NCBI GenBank assembly: GCA_964511625.1
Contig: CAZEJG010000020.1
Location: forward strand, 4,865 to 68,864
DNA: 64,000 nucleotides
Direction of reading: 5' to 3'
From: Pseudohoeflea sp964511625
GTDB lineage: Bacteria; Pseudomonadota; Alphaproteobacteria; Rhizobiales; Rhizobiaceae
The position numbers were made by a program, and so were the translations under genes. The notes under the pieces are model-generated. The model was not told where the DNA came from. It saw nothing but the letters and a program-made list of their open reading frames with translations, and ran no database searches. Positions 1-8,383 of this stretch are shown here, piece after piece. The stretch's first letter is position 1; each line of letters begins with the position of its first letter.

Positions 1-2
1 CG

Positions 3-653
3 ATCGTCGCCGTGGTTCTCGGCGGACGCACCGGCGCGTCGCGTAACGCACAGATGCAGAAACTGATCGCCACCTATCTGCCGAAGGCTTCGACCCGCGG
101 CGGCGGTGTTCACATCGCCAAGGCCGGCGGCATCGCAATTCCGGTCGCCGTTGCCGATCTCGACCTGCCGCACAAGGGGCCGGTCCCCACGTTCAACCGC
201 GCCAGCAACGAACGCATCGAGATCGCCTATGCGGCTGCCGCAGACGAACAGGTGGTCGGTCGCGCGGCCCTCGCCGCTCGCCTCAACGCCCAGAAGGTCG
301 CCGTACCGAGCCCGGCACCGGCCTATGTGCCGCCCGCCCCGGTCGAAGGCGCCGCGGCCGCCGTCGAATCCATCATCGACCCGGTCACCACCGCCTCGAC
401 CACGCCATCCGGCTGGCAGGTGCAGATCGGCGCCACGCCCGATCACGCCGCGGCAGAGGATCTTCTCGCCCGGGCGCAGAGCGCTGCCGGCAACACGCTG
501 TCGGGCACCGAGCCCTTCACGATGGCCTACAACGGCGGCAGCGAGAAACTCTACCGCGCCCGTTTCGCAGGCTTTTCTGGTCAGAAATCGGCACTCGCGG
601 CCTGCAAGACGCTCAAGCGGAAAGGATTTGCCTGCTGGGCGACACCCAACTGA
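3..653 (+). CDS. D-alanyl-D-alanine carboxypeptidase, C-terminal part (5' end outside window)
   Basis: The gene is cut by the left edge; the frame is open from base 3. The first residues (IVAVVLGGRTGASRNAQM) match the end of the peptidase S11 (DacA/PBP5) transpeptidase fold, just after the KTG region, which lies outside the window. A Pro/Ala-rich linker follows, and the last ~80 residues (from GWQVQIGATPDHAAAEDLL) form a SPOR-like domain of the kind that binds denuded septal peptidoglycan. The protein would act in the periplasm, trimming the terminal D-Ala of peptidoglycan stem peptides and probably concentrating at division sites. Catalytic Ser/Lys residues cannot be checked here. The gene converges on the J-domain gene at 732. 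Confidence 0.85.
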   Translation: MVAVVLGGRTGASRNAQMQKLIATYLPKASTRGGGVHIAKAGGIAIPVAVADLDLPHKGPVPTFNRASNERIEIAYAAAADEQVVGRAALAARLNAQKVAVPSPAPAYVPPAPVEGAAAAVESIIDPVTTASTTPSGWQVQIGATPDHAAAEDLLARAQSAAGNTLSGTEPFTMAYNGGSEKLYRARFAGFSGQKSALAACKTLKRKGFACWATPN

Positions 654-731
654 GTTCCATCGAGCCAGCCGGCGGTGACCGTGTATGGGCCGCCGCCGGT
701 CCCTCAAATTTGTATCTGCGTATTGGGGAAG

Positions 732-1427
732 TTAGACATGTCGACGCAAGAGAAGGTCCTTGGCCTCATTCAGCCGCGCGGCAAGCGCGCCGGAACCGCC
801 CGCATCGGGATGCATCCGCTTCATGAGGCGGCGATGCGCCTTGCGGATCTCGGTCTCTCCCGCACCCGGGGAAAGTCCAAGGATCTCGTAGGCCTCCTGC
901 TCAGTCATGGCGCCCGTGCCTGGCGGAGTTCCCAGCCCCGCGTCACCCTCCGGATCCGCTCGGTCACGCCAGTCGGCTATGCGGCGGTCAAGATACGTTT
1001 CAAATAACTCACGGCTTTCAGGCCAGTCTTCGAGATCCCGCCAAAGCGTCATCAGCTCGGCCTCGTCGAGCTGATTGAGTTCCGCGCCGTTCATCGCGCC
1101 CTTCAAGACCAGCCCGTTCATCTCGCCGGAATCGAGATCGAGTTCCATCATCAGCGCGTCGGAATAGACCCGCGATTTTTGCCCCGGCTTCCGGCTCGTC
1201 GCCAGCTTCGCGTAAGCCCGACGCAACAACGCTGCGGCCCCGGCAAGGAGCGGCATTCCGAGAAACGCCTTTCCGGTAAAGAGAAACAGTACGCCCAGAA
1301 GACCGGCAATCGCCGCACCGCCGAACCGGACGGAATGGGCGATCTTCTCCGGCTTCATGCGCACCGCCATGGCCACCAGAAGCGACGCGCCGGCGATCAG
1401 CAGAACGATCAGGACAAGCCGCGTCAT
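732..1427 (-). CDS. membrane-anchored J-domain (DnaJ-like) protein
   Basis: 231 residues. An N-terminal hydrophobic helix (residues ~3-23) and a second hydrophobic segment (~36-68) anchor it in the inner membrane. The C-terminal ~58 residues (from about 174) are a J domain with the diagnostic HPD tripeptide at 206-208 (RMHPDAGG). J domains stimulate the ATPase of DnaK, so this is probably a membrane-tethered Hsp70 co-chaperone; the client is unknown. The start overlaps the stop of the upstream VWA gene in an ATGA arrangement (1424-1427), so the two are probably translationally coupled. The architecture resembles the DjlA/TIM14-like group but is not close enough to give a name. Confidence 0.85.
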   Translation of the reverse strand: MTRLVLIVLLIAGASLLVAMAVRMKPEKIAHSVRFGGAAIAGLLGVLFLFTGKAFLGMPLLAGAAALLRRAYAKLATSRKPGQKSRVYSDALMMELDLDSGEMNGLVLKGAMNGAELNQLDEAELMTLWRDLEDWPESRELFETYLDRRIADWRDRADPEGDAGLGTPPGTGAMTEQEAYEILGLSPGAGETEIRKAHRRLMKRMHPDAGGSGALAARLNEAKDLLLRRHV

Positions 1428-2173
1428 CCCCCCCCTCCGGACGAACGTGGCAACTGGCTAAGCAGCAGTTTGGCCGCCGAGCCTCCGGATTTCTCAAGCG
1501 CCTTGCGCCCGCCGGACGCATAGGTGGCGACAGCCCGGAGGAGTGCTGCGAGCTCCGCAGCGGCCGAACGGTCAAACCGCGCATAGGCGCCGCCGGACAG
1601 CCGCGCGATCTCGCGGAACCCGCCCTCGGCGACCGGATCGCGGCCTTCGTGAAATAGGAAGCACGGCACTTTGCGCAGTCCCAGTTCGCCCGCGCGCTCG
1701 CACAAAAGATCGATGTTCTCCTCCATCGCATCGCCGATATAGACGACCGCGCTGACCTTCTCCTTGCCGGTCTCGTTGAGCGCGTGCTTGAGCACCTTGC
1801 CGATCTGTGTTCTCCCGCCGCGGCAGTCGATTTTCTGCATCATGCGGGCGAGATCGGCGCCGTCGCGCGACCAGCGCGACGCCTTGCATTCGCCGAAACC
1901 ACGAAAATAGACCAGTTGGACGGCGAGCCCGTCGATACCGCCGGCCACCTTGAACATCTCTGTCTGCAGGTCGCAGGCCAGATCCCATGTCGGTTGCCGG
2001 CTCATCGTGGCGTCCAGCGCGAAGACGATGCGACCTGAGCCCTTCACCGGCGCAGTGCGTCGGGCGGCCTCCATGAAGGCGGCGATCTCGGCGCTGGACG
2101 AACGCGCCGGAGGATCGCCCGTCTCCACGCCGGTCCTGGTAACATCGCGCTTGTCGGTCTTGTTGTCCGCCAT
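1424..2173 (-). CDS. von Willebrand factor type A (VWA) domain protein
   Basis: 249 residues from the ATG at 2173, chosen because AGGAGG lies about ten bases upstream; a longer frame from a TTG at 2230 has no such site. After a polar N-terminal tail, the VWA fold begins near residue 48 (GRIVFALDATMSRQPTW). The MIDAS-like DxTxS sits at 54-58, a conservative variant of DxSxS. GDAMEEN further on fits the later metal-site loop. VWA domains mediate metal-dependent protein contacts, and there is no signal peptide, so it is cytoplasmic. It is coupled to the downstream J-domain gene, so the two probably act together, perhaps in protein assembly. That role is inference. Confidence 0.8.
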   Translation of the reverse strand: MADNKTDKRDVTRTGVETGDPPARSSSAEIAAFMEAARRTAPVKGSGRIVFALDATMSRQPTWDLACDLQTEMFKVAGGIDGLAVQLVYFRGFGECKASRWSRDGADLARMMQKIDCRGGRTQIGKVLKHALNETGKEKVSAVVYIGDAMEENIDLLCERAGELGLRKVPCFLFHEGRDPVAEGGFREIARLSGGAYARFDRSAAAELAALLRAVATYASGGRKALEKSGGSAAKLLLSQLPRSSGGGG

Positions 2174-2256
2174 GGACCCCGGTCGCCTCCTCTGCTTATT
2201 CAAATGTGGCAATCGGGAGCAGAACTGCAAGGGCCGCGCGGATTTGGCGCGAGGTG

Positions 2257-2691
2257 CTAGAGCAGCCCGAGGCTTGCCAGTTCGCCACGCAGGTCCGGCG
2301 GCAGATCCTCGATGCCCTCGTCGTCACCGAGATCGGCTGGCTTGTCCTCGTCCTTGAGATAGCGCCACCCCTGAAACGGGCGCTTCGGCTGCCAGCGTGT
2401 GTGGACCAGTTCCGGATCGAGCACCAGCCGGCAGCGGCCGATACCCTCGTTGTCAGTGAAAGGTTCGATGCCGATGAGCTTCTGCCGCGCCTGCACGTTG
2501 CCCTTGATCACCCAGTAGAGCGAGCCGCCGGCCAACAATTCATCGTCGCGCTTGGGCTGCATGCGGGTGACGTGAACGTGATGCGGTTCCTGTCCCGCGG
2601 CGCGCTGCAGATCGATGCGGTGGGCGATCCAGGCTTCCAGGTCCTCGACCGAATCCGCGCCCACGCAGAGCTTGATGAGATGCAATGCCAT
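2257..2691 (-). CDS. DUF1489 family protein
   Basis: 144 residues beginning MALHLIKLCVGADSVEDLEAW, the characteristic opening of the DUF1489 family, which is restricted to alphaproteobacteria. It carries a conserved HHVHVTRMQPKR segment, GGSLYWVIKG and a LVLDPELV...PKRPFQGWRYL segment. There is no signal peptide or membrane helix; it is a small soluble protein of unknown function, sometimes described as a lysophospholipase-like or RNA-associated protein without firm support. A GACGGGG stretch lies just ahead of the ATG as a possible ribosome binding site. It lies downstream of, and codirectional with, the serine dehydratase gene (108-base gap), but no functional link is evident. Confidence 0.85.
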   Translation of the reverse strand: MALHLIKLCVGADSVEDLEAWIAHRIDLQRAAGQEPHHVHVTRMQPKRDDELLAGGSLYWVIKGNVQARQKLIGIEPFTDNEGIGRCRLVLDPELVHTRWQPKRPFQGWRYLKDEDKPADLGDDEGIEDLPPDLRGELASLGLL

Positions 2692-2798
2692 GCCCCGTCT
2701 TCGGCCGAAGCGGTCGCCTGGTCAAGCGCACGGGTGTCGCATCCGTCTCAATCCACAGGCTGGCCACGAGGTAGGCCAGGTCCGGCCTCAGCGCGGAT

Positions 2799-4199
2799 TC
2801 AGCATTCGGGCACATTGACGGCGAGGCCGCCGGTCGAGGTTTCCTTGTAGTGCTCGCTCATGTCGCGGCCGGTCTGGCGCATCGTTTCCACGCAGGCGTC
2901 GAGCGACACGAAATGGGTGCCGTCGCCACGCATGGCGAGCGATGCGGCGGTCACCGCCTTGACCGCGCCGAGCGCATTGCGCTCGATGCAGGGCACCTGG
3001 ACGAGTCCGGCAACGGGATCGCAGGTCATGCCGAGATGGTGCTCGAGCGCGATCTCGGCGGCGTTCTCCACCTGTTGCGGCGTGCCGCCCATGATTGCGG
3101 CCAGCCCTGCCGCAGCCATCGCCGAGGCCGAGCCCACCTCGCCCTGGCAGCCCACTTCGGCGCCCGAGATCGAGGCGTTGTGTTTGAGGATGCCGCCGAT
3201 CGCTGCCGCCGTCAGCAGGAAATCGCGCATGCCCTTGGCATCGAAATCCTCATGAAAGCGGCCGAGATAGCGGAGCGTCGCCGGGATCACGCCGGACGCG
3301 CCATTGGTAGGCGCGGTGACCACCCGGCCACCCGCCGCATTCTCCTCGTTGACCGCCATGGCGAAGACCGAAAGCCAGTCGTTCGCCTGCAGCGGGTTGA
3401 CCCGGTTCGACTTCCAGTCGTCCTCGAGTTTTTCGTGCATCAGCCGCGCCCGCCGCTTGACCTCGAGCCCGCCCGGCAAAATCCCCTCGCCGCGCAGGCC
3501 GCGTTCGACGCACTGGTCCATCGCGTCCCAGACGCGGTCGAGTTCGGCGTCGAGCGCTTCGCGGCTGCGATGGACCTCCTCGTTGGCCCGCTTCATCTCG
3601 GCGATCGACAGGCCGGAGCTTGTCGCCATCTCGAGCATCTGGGTCGCGTTGGCGAAGGGATAGGGCACGGCTTTGAGTTCCGGCACGCCCTTTTTGGCCC
3701 GGTCGGCCTCGAGTTCCGTGTCCGTCATCACGAAGCCGCCGCCGACGGAATAATAGATCCGTTTGAGAAGCAGCGCCCCATCGCGGTCATGCGCCGAGAG
3801 CGTCATCCCGTTGGCGTGGCCCGGCAGCGGATTCTTGCGGTCGAAGACCAGATCGGTCGCGGGATCGAAGTCATACTCCGGGTGCCCGGGCGGGGAAATC
3901 CTGCGCGTCCGCTTCACCTCCTCGACGATCGCGTCCATCTTGTCCGGGTCGATCGTCTCCGGCGCCTCGCCCGCAAGCCCCAGGATCACCGCCCGGTCGG
4001 TCGCGTGCCCCACCCCGGTAAACGCCAGCGACCCGTGCAGGCTCGCCTTGATCGCCGCCACCTTCGCCCCGGCCGGCCGCGGCCAGTCGTTGCCCGCGAT
4101 CTCGTCGAGAAACCGCTTCGCCGCCACCATCGGCCCCATCGTGTGCGAGCTCGACGGCCCGATGCCGATCTTGAAGATGTCGAAGACGGAGAGAAACAT
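2799..4199 (-). CDS. sdaA: L-serine ammonia-lyase (iron-sulfur L-serine dehydratase)
   Basis: 466 residues, the full length of the single-chain Fe-S L-serine dehydratase family, which converts L-serine to pyruvate and ammonia in the cytoplasm. The N-terminal motif IGIGPSSSHTMGPMVAA (residues 11-27) is the family hallmark. Cysteines for the labile [4Fe-4S] cluster are visible at 351 (VGCQGEVGSA), 393 (MTCDPVAGL) and 404 (QVPCIERNA). The last residue, Cys466 (NVPEC), matches the C-terminal cysteine tail that occupies the active site in the Legionella enzyme. Its role is serine catabolism or overflow control. A degraded second copy of its N-terminal coding region lies at 7140-7214. Confidence 0.95.
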   Translation of the reverse strand: MFLSVFDIFKIGIGPSSSHTMGPMVAAKRFLDEIAGNDWPRPAGAKVAAIKASLHGSLAFTGVGHATDRAVILGLAGEAPETIDPDKMDAIVEEVKRTRRISPPGHPEYDFDPATDLVFDRKNPLPGHANGMTLSAHDRDGALLLKRIYYSVGGGFVMTDTELEADRAKKGVPELKAVPYPFANATQMLEMATSSGLSIAEMKRANEEVHRSREALDAELDRVWDAMDQCVERGLRGEGILPGGLEVKRRARLMHEKLEDDWKSNRVNPLQANDWLSVFAMAVNEENAAGGRVVTAPTNGASGVIPATLRYLGRFHEDFDAKGMRDFLLTAAAIGGILKHNASISGAEVGCQGEVGSASAMAAAGLAAIMGGTPQQVENAAEIALEHHLGMTCDPVAGLVQVPCIERNALGAVKAVTAASLAMRGDGTHFVSLDACVETMRQTGRDMSEHYKETSTGGLAVNVPEC

Positions 4200-4349
4200 G
4201 CGAATGCGTCCGAGTCAGGAATGGATACGGTCAGCTTACATGGGAACGGCGCCGACGGAAGGCGGGAGTTCCGACAAGAGCGCGTCGGATGGCGACATGG
4301 AAACGGATGGGCGAAGACAGGCTCGGTCTTCGAGCCGGGGAGCTGCAGC

Positions 4350-5228
4350 CTAGTTCAATGCCTGAAAGAGATAATCCGCGAAGTTGCGCGCCGCCGCATT
4401 TCGATTTCTGGCCGCCATGGCCATTGTGACCAGAAAGCGATCGGTCCGGTACTCGGGCAGAATTCGAACGAGTTGTCCCTCTTCGACGAGTCTATCGCCA
4501 ACGAAACAGGGCAATTGGACAATACCCAGTCCCCGGCAAGCGGCGTCGGTCAGAAGATCCAGTTCGTTGGAAGCGAGTCTCGTCTGCATCGAGACCGTGA
4601 CAGATTTGCCCTTTGAATTTTCGAGCGTTAACCGCTCCGGGACGCCGGCGACCGTGCACATGGAAAGACATGGCCAGGACGCCAGGTCCGAAGGCGTATC
4701 GGGTAGCGTGAATTCCTCCACGAGGGCCGGAGACGCATAGAGCCTCGCTTCGACGGTCATCAGTTCCCGTTCCGTGCCCGCCTGAGAAAAGCGCGTTCCC
4801 ACGAGTATCTGCAGATCCGCTTTCTCGGCATGGTCTTCCGAAAGACGGTCGCCGTGGATCACCTCTATCTTCTGTTCGGGATGGGCGGCCAGATAATCCA
4901 GCAGGATCGGCTTCAGCACGCCGGTGGCGAAAAACCTCGGCACGGCAATGGCAAAGCCGGCCATTGGAGAGGCGTTCTTTCGGTGACGCCTTTCCAGTGG
5001 TTCGAGGGAATGGATAGCTGACCGCGCATCCTCGAACAGCCGCCGTCCGTAAGGCGTGAGCCTGAAACCAGCGGCATCCCGGTCGAGCAGCGCAGCTTCG
5101 AGGCTGTCTTCCAGGCGCGCAAGATGTCGGCTTACCGTCGACTTCGGCAAGCCCATCTTGACCGCGGCCGCCGTCACCCCGCCTTCCTCACAGACTGCGA
5201 CGAATGTCTTGATGAGATTAAGGTCCAT
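4350..5228 (-). CDS. LysR-family transcriptional regulator
   Basis: 292 residues from the ATG at 5228 (MDLNLIKTFVAVCEEGG). The frame continues upstream, but the family consensus begins here. The N-terminal winged helix-turn-helix spans residues ~3-62 (GGVTAAAVKMGLPKSTVSRHLARLEDSL). The rest is the periplasmic-binding-protein-like effector domain, including the APMAGFAIAVP-type opening strand. It is divergent from the hydrolase/isochorismatase pair at 5393-7078 and so is probably their activator. The 164-base intergenic region holds two near-identical 11-base repeats (separate entry). The inducer cannot be predicted from sequence. Confidence 0.9.
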   Translation of the reverse strand: MDLNLIKTFVAVCEEGGVTAAAVKMGLPKSTVSRHLARLEDSLEAALLDRDAAGFRLTPYGRRLFEDARSAIHSLEPLERRHRKNASPMAGFAIAVPRFFATGVLKPILLDYLAAHPEQKIEVIHGDRLSEDHAEKADLQILVGTRFSQAGTERELMTVEARLYASPALVEEFTLPDTPSDLASWPCLSMCTVAGVPERLTLENSKGKSVTVSMQTRLASNELDLLTDAACRGLGIVQLPCFVGDRLVEEGQLVRILPEYRTDRFLVTMAMAARNRNAAARNFADYLFQALN

Positions 5229-5232
5229 GCTC

Positions 5233-5282
5233 GTTCCGTTTATGCAACTCAAGTGCCGAAATTGCTGCCTTGTTCCATTTAT
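5233..5282. promoter_or_regulatory. paired direct repeat in divergent LysR/hydrolase promoter
   Basis: GTTCCGTTTAT (5233-5243) and GTTCCATTTAT (5272-5282) match at 10 of 11 positions and start 39 bases apart, close to four helical turns. They lie in the intergenic region between the LysR gene and the hydrolase gene. Recurring A/T-rich sites on one helix face fit LysR tetramer binding, but this is inference from position and repetition only. Confidence 0.4.
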
Positions 5283-5392
5283 CGAGCGAGATATGATCAC
5301 GCAATACAGCGATCAAGGTCTGCGGTTTTTCCTCGGTGGGCTCGAAGGGGCCGACGACCGGAAAGGCAATCTGTTTACCGGAGGGATCGGAC

Positions 5393-6316
5393 ATGAAACG
5401 TCATCTGTTCTTCGCATCGCTTGTCGTACTTACCTGTTCGAGCGCCGTCGCGCAGGATGCCGAAACACGCGTGCCGACGAACGGCATCGAGCTCAATGTC
5501 AAATCCTGGGGCGATCCGGATAATCCCGCCGTCATATTGATGCACGGCTGGATGGGCACCTCTCACACATGGCGGAAGCTTGCGCCTCAACTCGCAGCAG
5601 AGCGTTTCGTCCTGGCGCCCGACATGCGGGGGCACGGCCGGTCGGACAAGCCGGCCTCCGGTTACGACGCGATCAATCTGGCCGCCGACATGCGCGGGCT
5701 CATGGACCATTACGGGCTCGAAAAGGCCCATGTCGTCGGTCACGACATGGGAGCTCTGGTCAGTCTCGCCTTTGCCGGCACCTATCCGTCAGCCGCCCTC
5801 TCGATGACGTATCTCGACGAACCGCTCGTCGGATACAACCTCGATGAGTTCACCGTCTATCGCGAAGAAACCTATGGAGGGTACTGGCACTTCGGTTTCA
5901 ACACCGCGCCGGGTCTCGTCGAGATTCTCGTGGATGGAAAGGAACAGGAATTCGTCGACTGGTTCGTCCCGCTGATGCACGCCCCCAGTCCGGAGGCTGT
6001 CACCAGAGAGGATCGTGAGATCTATGCAGCCGGCCTGAAGACCGAAAACGGAATAGCAGGCTCCGTCGGCTGGTATCGGGCAGCCTTCGAGACGGGCCGC
6101 CAGCTTCGCGCCCTTGGCGATGCCGGTATCGATGTCCCGATCATGGCCTGGGGCGGGGAATTCGGCATTCCGGTCACCCACTCCCAGTTTCAGCTCATCT
6201 CCGACGATGTCCGCGGCGGCACGATTCCGGGCGTCGGTCATCTGTTGCCGGAAGAGGCGCCGGATTTTCTCGCCAGGGAACTGAATGCCTTTTTCAGCGA
6301 GACGGAAGCTCGGTGA
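5393..6316 (+). CDS. secreted alpha/beta hydrolase of the epoxide hydrolase/haloalkane dehalogenase type
   Basis: 307 residues from the ATG at 5393, which has GGAGGGA about ten bases upstream. Residues 1-20 form a Sec signal peptide (LFFASLVVLTCSSAVA, cut before QD), so the enzyme is exported. The fold is alpha/beta hydrolase: HGWMGTSHTW (51-60) forms the oxyanion loop, DMRGHGRSDKP follows, and the nucleophile elbow is GHDMG with Asp118 instead of Ser. GVGHLLPEE near the C-terminus supplies the catalytic His. An Asp nucleophile points to epoxide hydrolase or dehalogenase chemistry through an alkyl-enzyme ester rather than a serine esterase. It is followed 36 bases later by the isochorismatase-fold gene, so both are probably in one operon. 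Confidence 0.85.
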   Translation: MKRHLFFASLVVLTCSSAVAQDAETRVPTNGIELNVKSWGDPDNPAVILMHGWMGTSHTWRKLAPQLAAERFVLAPDMRGHGRSDKPASGYDAINLAADMRGLMDHYGLEKAHVVGHDMGALVSLAFAGTYPSAALSMTYLDEPLVGYNLDEFTVYREETYGGYWHFGFNTAPGLVEILVDGKEQEFVDWFVPLMHAPSPEAVTREDREIYAAGLKTENGIAGSVGWYRAAFETGRQLRALGDAGIDVPIMAWGGEFGIPVTHSQFQLISDDVRGGTIPGVGHLLPEEAPDFLARELNAFFSETEAR

Positions 6317-6352
6317 GCCCCTCAAACCCAAGGATCACAGAAAGGTAGCGAC

Positions 6353-7078
6353 ATGTTCAAGCGATTCATACTTGCTGCGACGATAACCATCCTGCCGGTC
6401 AGCGCGCTGGCCGATATCGAATCCGATCTGGCAGTGCAGCGCGGCCCGGCAGAACGTCTGACACCGGAAAACACCGTGTTGATCTATGTGGATTACACCA
6501 CCGGTCTCGACAATCTGATGAATACGATCCCCGGCGAGGTCTACAAGAACAACATCGAAGCCTTCGCCAAGTTCAATCCGCTGTTCAAGATGCCGGCGGC
6601 AATTCTGGGGGATGAAAGCGAATACTATGGAAAGATGATCCCGGAGATCACCGAAAACGTGACGGAGAACGCAAAGCAGTTCCCGCGCGATACGGTCTCC
6701 GGCTATACGGCGGAATTGGCCAGGTGGCTCAGAGACAGCGGACGCACGAACGTCCTGATCGGCGGGATTTCCATCGACAACTGCACGACGCACACGACGC
6801 TCGATCTGCTCGACGCAGGATATAACGTCTATGTCGTGGCGGACGTCTCTTCGACCAACAGCAGGCTGGTCGAGGACGTGGCGATGATGCGCCTCATGCA
6901 AGCCGGCGCTGTCCCGATCGGCTGGCTGGCGGCGTTGACCGAACTGGGACAGACCTGGGAAGGGCCATACGGTCAGGGCATGCGCGAGATCGTCGCCACC
7001 CACTGGCCTGCCTCGACCGTCGGCGAGGTCAACGACACCACCCCCGGCCAGGGGGGCCTCGAGAGCTTCGCCGATTAA
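6353..7078 (+). CDS. exported isochorismatase-fold cysteine hydrolase
   Basis: 241 residues with a signal peptide (residues 1-20, ending VSALA before DIES). The remainder is the cysteine hydrolase (isochorismatase-like) fold. The catalytic Asp is in VLIYVDYTTGL (Asp47). The nucleophilic Cys is in GGISIDNCTTHTTLD (Cys144), preceded by the usual cis-peptide Gly-Ile. AGYNVYVVADVSST is the characteristic next strand. Members cleave amides or enol ethers; an export signal is unusual for this family and suggests periplasmic detoxification or scavenging alongside the Asp-nucleophile hydrolase upstream. AGGTAG lies shortly before the start. The substrate is unknown. Confidence 0.85.
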   Translation: MFKRFILAATITILPVSALADIESDLAVQRGPAERLTPENTVLIYVDYTTGLDNLMNTIPGEVYKNNIEAFAKFNPLFKMPAAILGDESEYYGKMIPEITENVTENAKQFPRDTVSGYTAELARWLRDSGRTNVLIGGISIDNCTTHTTLDLLDAGYNVYVVADVSSTNSRLVEDVAMMRLMQAGAVPIGWLAALTELGQTWEGPYGQGMREIVATHWPASTVGEVNDTTPGQGGLESFAD

Positions 7079-7139
7079 GCCAGACCCCGGATGTACTCCG
7101 GATCGCCAGAACGCGGTCGAGCACTCTGATACGGAAGCA

Positions 7140-7214
7140 GCCACCATCGGACCGCTCATGTGTGAACCCGACCGCTCGATACCTGTCTTGAAGATGGAGA
7201 CGACGGAGAGGAAA
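7140..7214 (-). pseudogene. remnant of a second L-serine dehydratase gene (N-terminal 25 codons)
   Basis: Read on the minus strand, this stretch gives FLSVVSIFKTGIERSGSH followed by MSGPMVAA, clearly related to the opening of the intact sdaA protein. Hand alignment of the 75 bases with 4123-4197 gives 58 identities and no gaps. Beyond both ends homology stops, and no coding continuation of the family can be found. The key SSSH motif has degraded to SGSH, and no start codon sits at the homologous position. It is a decayed duplicate or the scar of a recombination that brought in or removed the 4.2-7.1 kb block. Confidence 0.75.
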
Positions 7215-7254
7215 GGATGTCGGGTTTGCACGCGCCGCTCGGTCGCGCCCGGAC

Positions 7255-8232
7255 TTACGAGCCAGACTGAAGCCGGTCGGCCCGGCGACCTGTCTCCCCG
7301 GCACGTCCCCAGATTTGTGAAGCGGCTTCAAACGCCAGCGAAATCACCGGATCGGCGATCCGGCTCGACAGGCAGATCAGGCTGAGTGAGGTGGAGACCT
7401 TCACGGCGTTGGCGACGGCCAGACCGTTCGCCTGTTGCTCGTGGACGGCGATGGATTCGCGGCACAGGGTCAAGCCGAGGCCGGTGCGCACCATCGCGAG
7501 CATCGAGGCTTCCTGATCGACCGACGCCACGATGTTCTGCCGCAGGCCGAGTTCGGTGAAAAGCCGGTTGAGGAGCCGGTTATGAACCGAGGCGGGCGGT
7601 GTTCCGATCCACGGCAGCTCGGCCAGATCGGTCCAGTCCTTGTCGGCGATGAAGTCGCGAAACTCCGGTGGCGCCACGACGCGGTAGGTCAGTGGCGCGA
7701 GCGCCAGAACATGAAAGAGCCCGTCCTCCCCGTCCTCATCGACATGAAAGGCGGAAGCATCATAGTCGCGGACGTCGCCGAGAAAGAAGCCGATATCCAG
7801 TTCGTTCCGCTTGAGGCCCTCCGGCACCTGCCCGCTCATGCCATGGCGCAGCTCCGTTTCGATGCCGGGACCGTTTTCCACCAGAGCCTTCAACAGCGAC
7901 CCGAGCCGGGTGAACTCCGGATCGATGATCGTACCGATCCGCAACTTGCCGCGCACATCCGTCGCCAGGCGACGGGCGGTCTGGCCGAAGTCTGTGATCG
8001 CCGCAAGGACGCGTTCGGCCTTCGCCAGAAGCAGCGTCCCCTCCGCCGTCAGTTCCATGCCCTTGGCTGTGCGGCGGAACAACTCAATGCCGGCATCCGC
8101 TGCAAGCCGCCTCAGTTGCAAGCTGACCGCCGGTTGCGTCAGGTGCAGCTTGTCCGCCGCACGCGTCACGTTCCCTTCCCGCGCGACGGTGACAAATGCC
8201 CTCAGGGTTTTCAGGTCGGTCAAGTCCATCAT
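7255..8232 (-). CDS. LysR-family transcriptional regulator
   Basis: 325 residues from the ATG at 8232 (MMDLTDLKTLRAFVTVAREG); an ATG four codons upstream at 8244 is also possible, and neither has a strong ribosome binding site. The winged helix-turn-helix occupies ~6-64 (NVTRAADKLHLTQPAVSLQLRRL), followed by a full effector-binding domain (GKLRIGTIIDPEF onward). It is divergent from the GMC oxidoreductase/CoA-transferase operon starting at 8384, so probably controls it. The 151-base gap between them is AT-rich (ATATAAAATCTCATTATAAT near 8230-8250), suitable for overlapping promoters. The effector is unknown. Confidence 0.9.
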   Translation of the reverse strand: MMDLTDLKTLRAFVTVAREGNVTRAADKLHLTQPAVSLQLRRLAADAGIELFRRTAKGMELTAEGTLLLAKAERVLAAITDFGQTARRLATDVRGKLRIGTIIDPEFTRLGSLLKALVENGPGIETELRHGMSGQVPEGLKRNELDIGFFLGDVRDYDASAFHVDEDGEDGLFHVLALAPLTYRVVAPPEFRDFIADKDWTDLAELPWIGTPPASVHNRLLNRLFTELGLRQNIVASVDQEASMLAMVRTGLGLTLCRESIAVHEQQANGLAVANAVKVSTSLSLICLSSRIADPVISLAFEAASQIWGRAGETGRRADRLQSGS

Positions 8233-8383
8233 ATAAAATCTCATTATAATTGACGGTTCGATTTGTCATTGGATTTCCGGTTACAGCGGATATTACATTG
8301 GGTTTGACGCTGGCAGGCCCCACAACAAGAACAAGAGGGCGAGCCGAATTTATAAGGCTGCCGTTCAGGGAGGATATGGCGCC

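Noticed and set aside
2850..4616. Long open frame opposite the serine dehydratase gene (588 codons)
   Set aside because: It is antisense to a well-conserved enzyme; in GC-rich DNA such shadow frames are expected, and its translation is low-complexity Arg/His-rich with no family.
6335..7231. Open frame containing the serine-dehydratase-like start, read as a 298-residue protein
   Set aside because: Only its first ~30 codons are homologous; the remainder is antisense to the isochorismatase gene, so it is a pseudogene remnant fused by chance.
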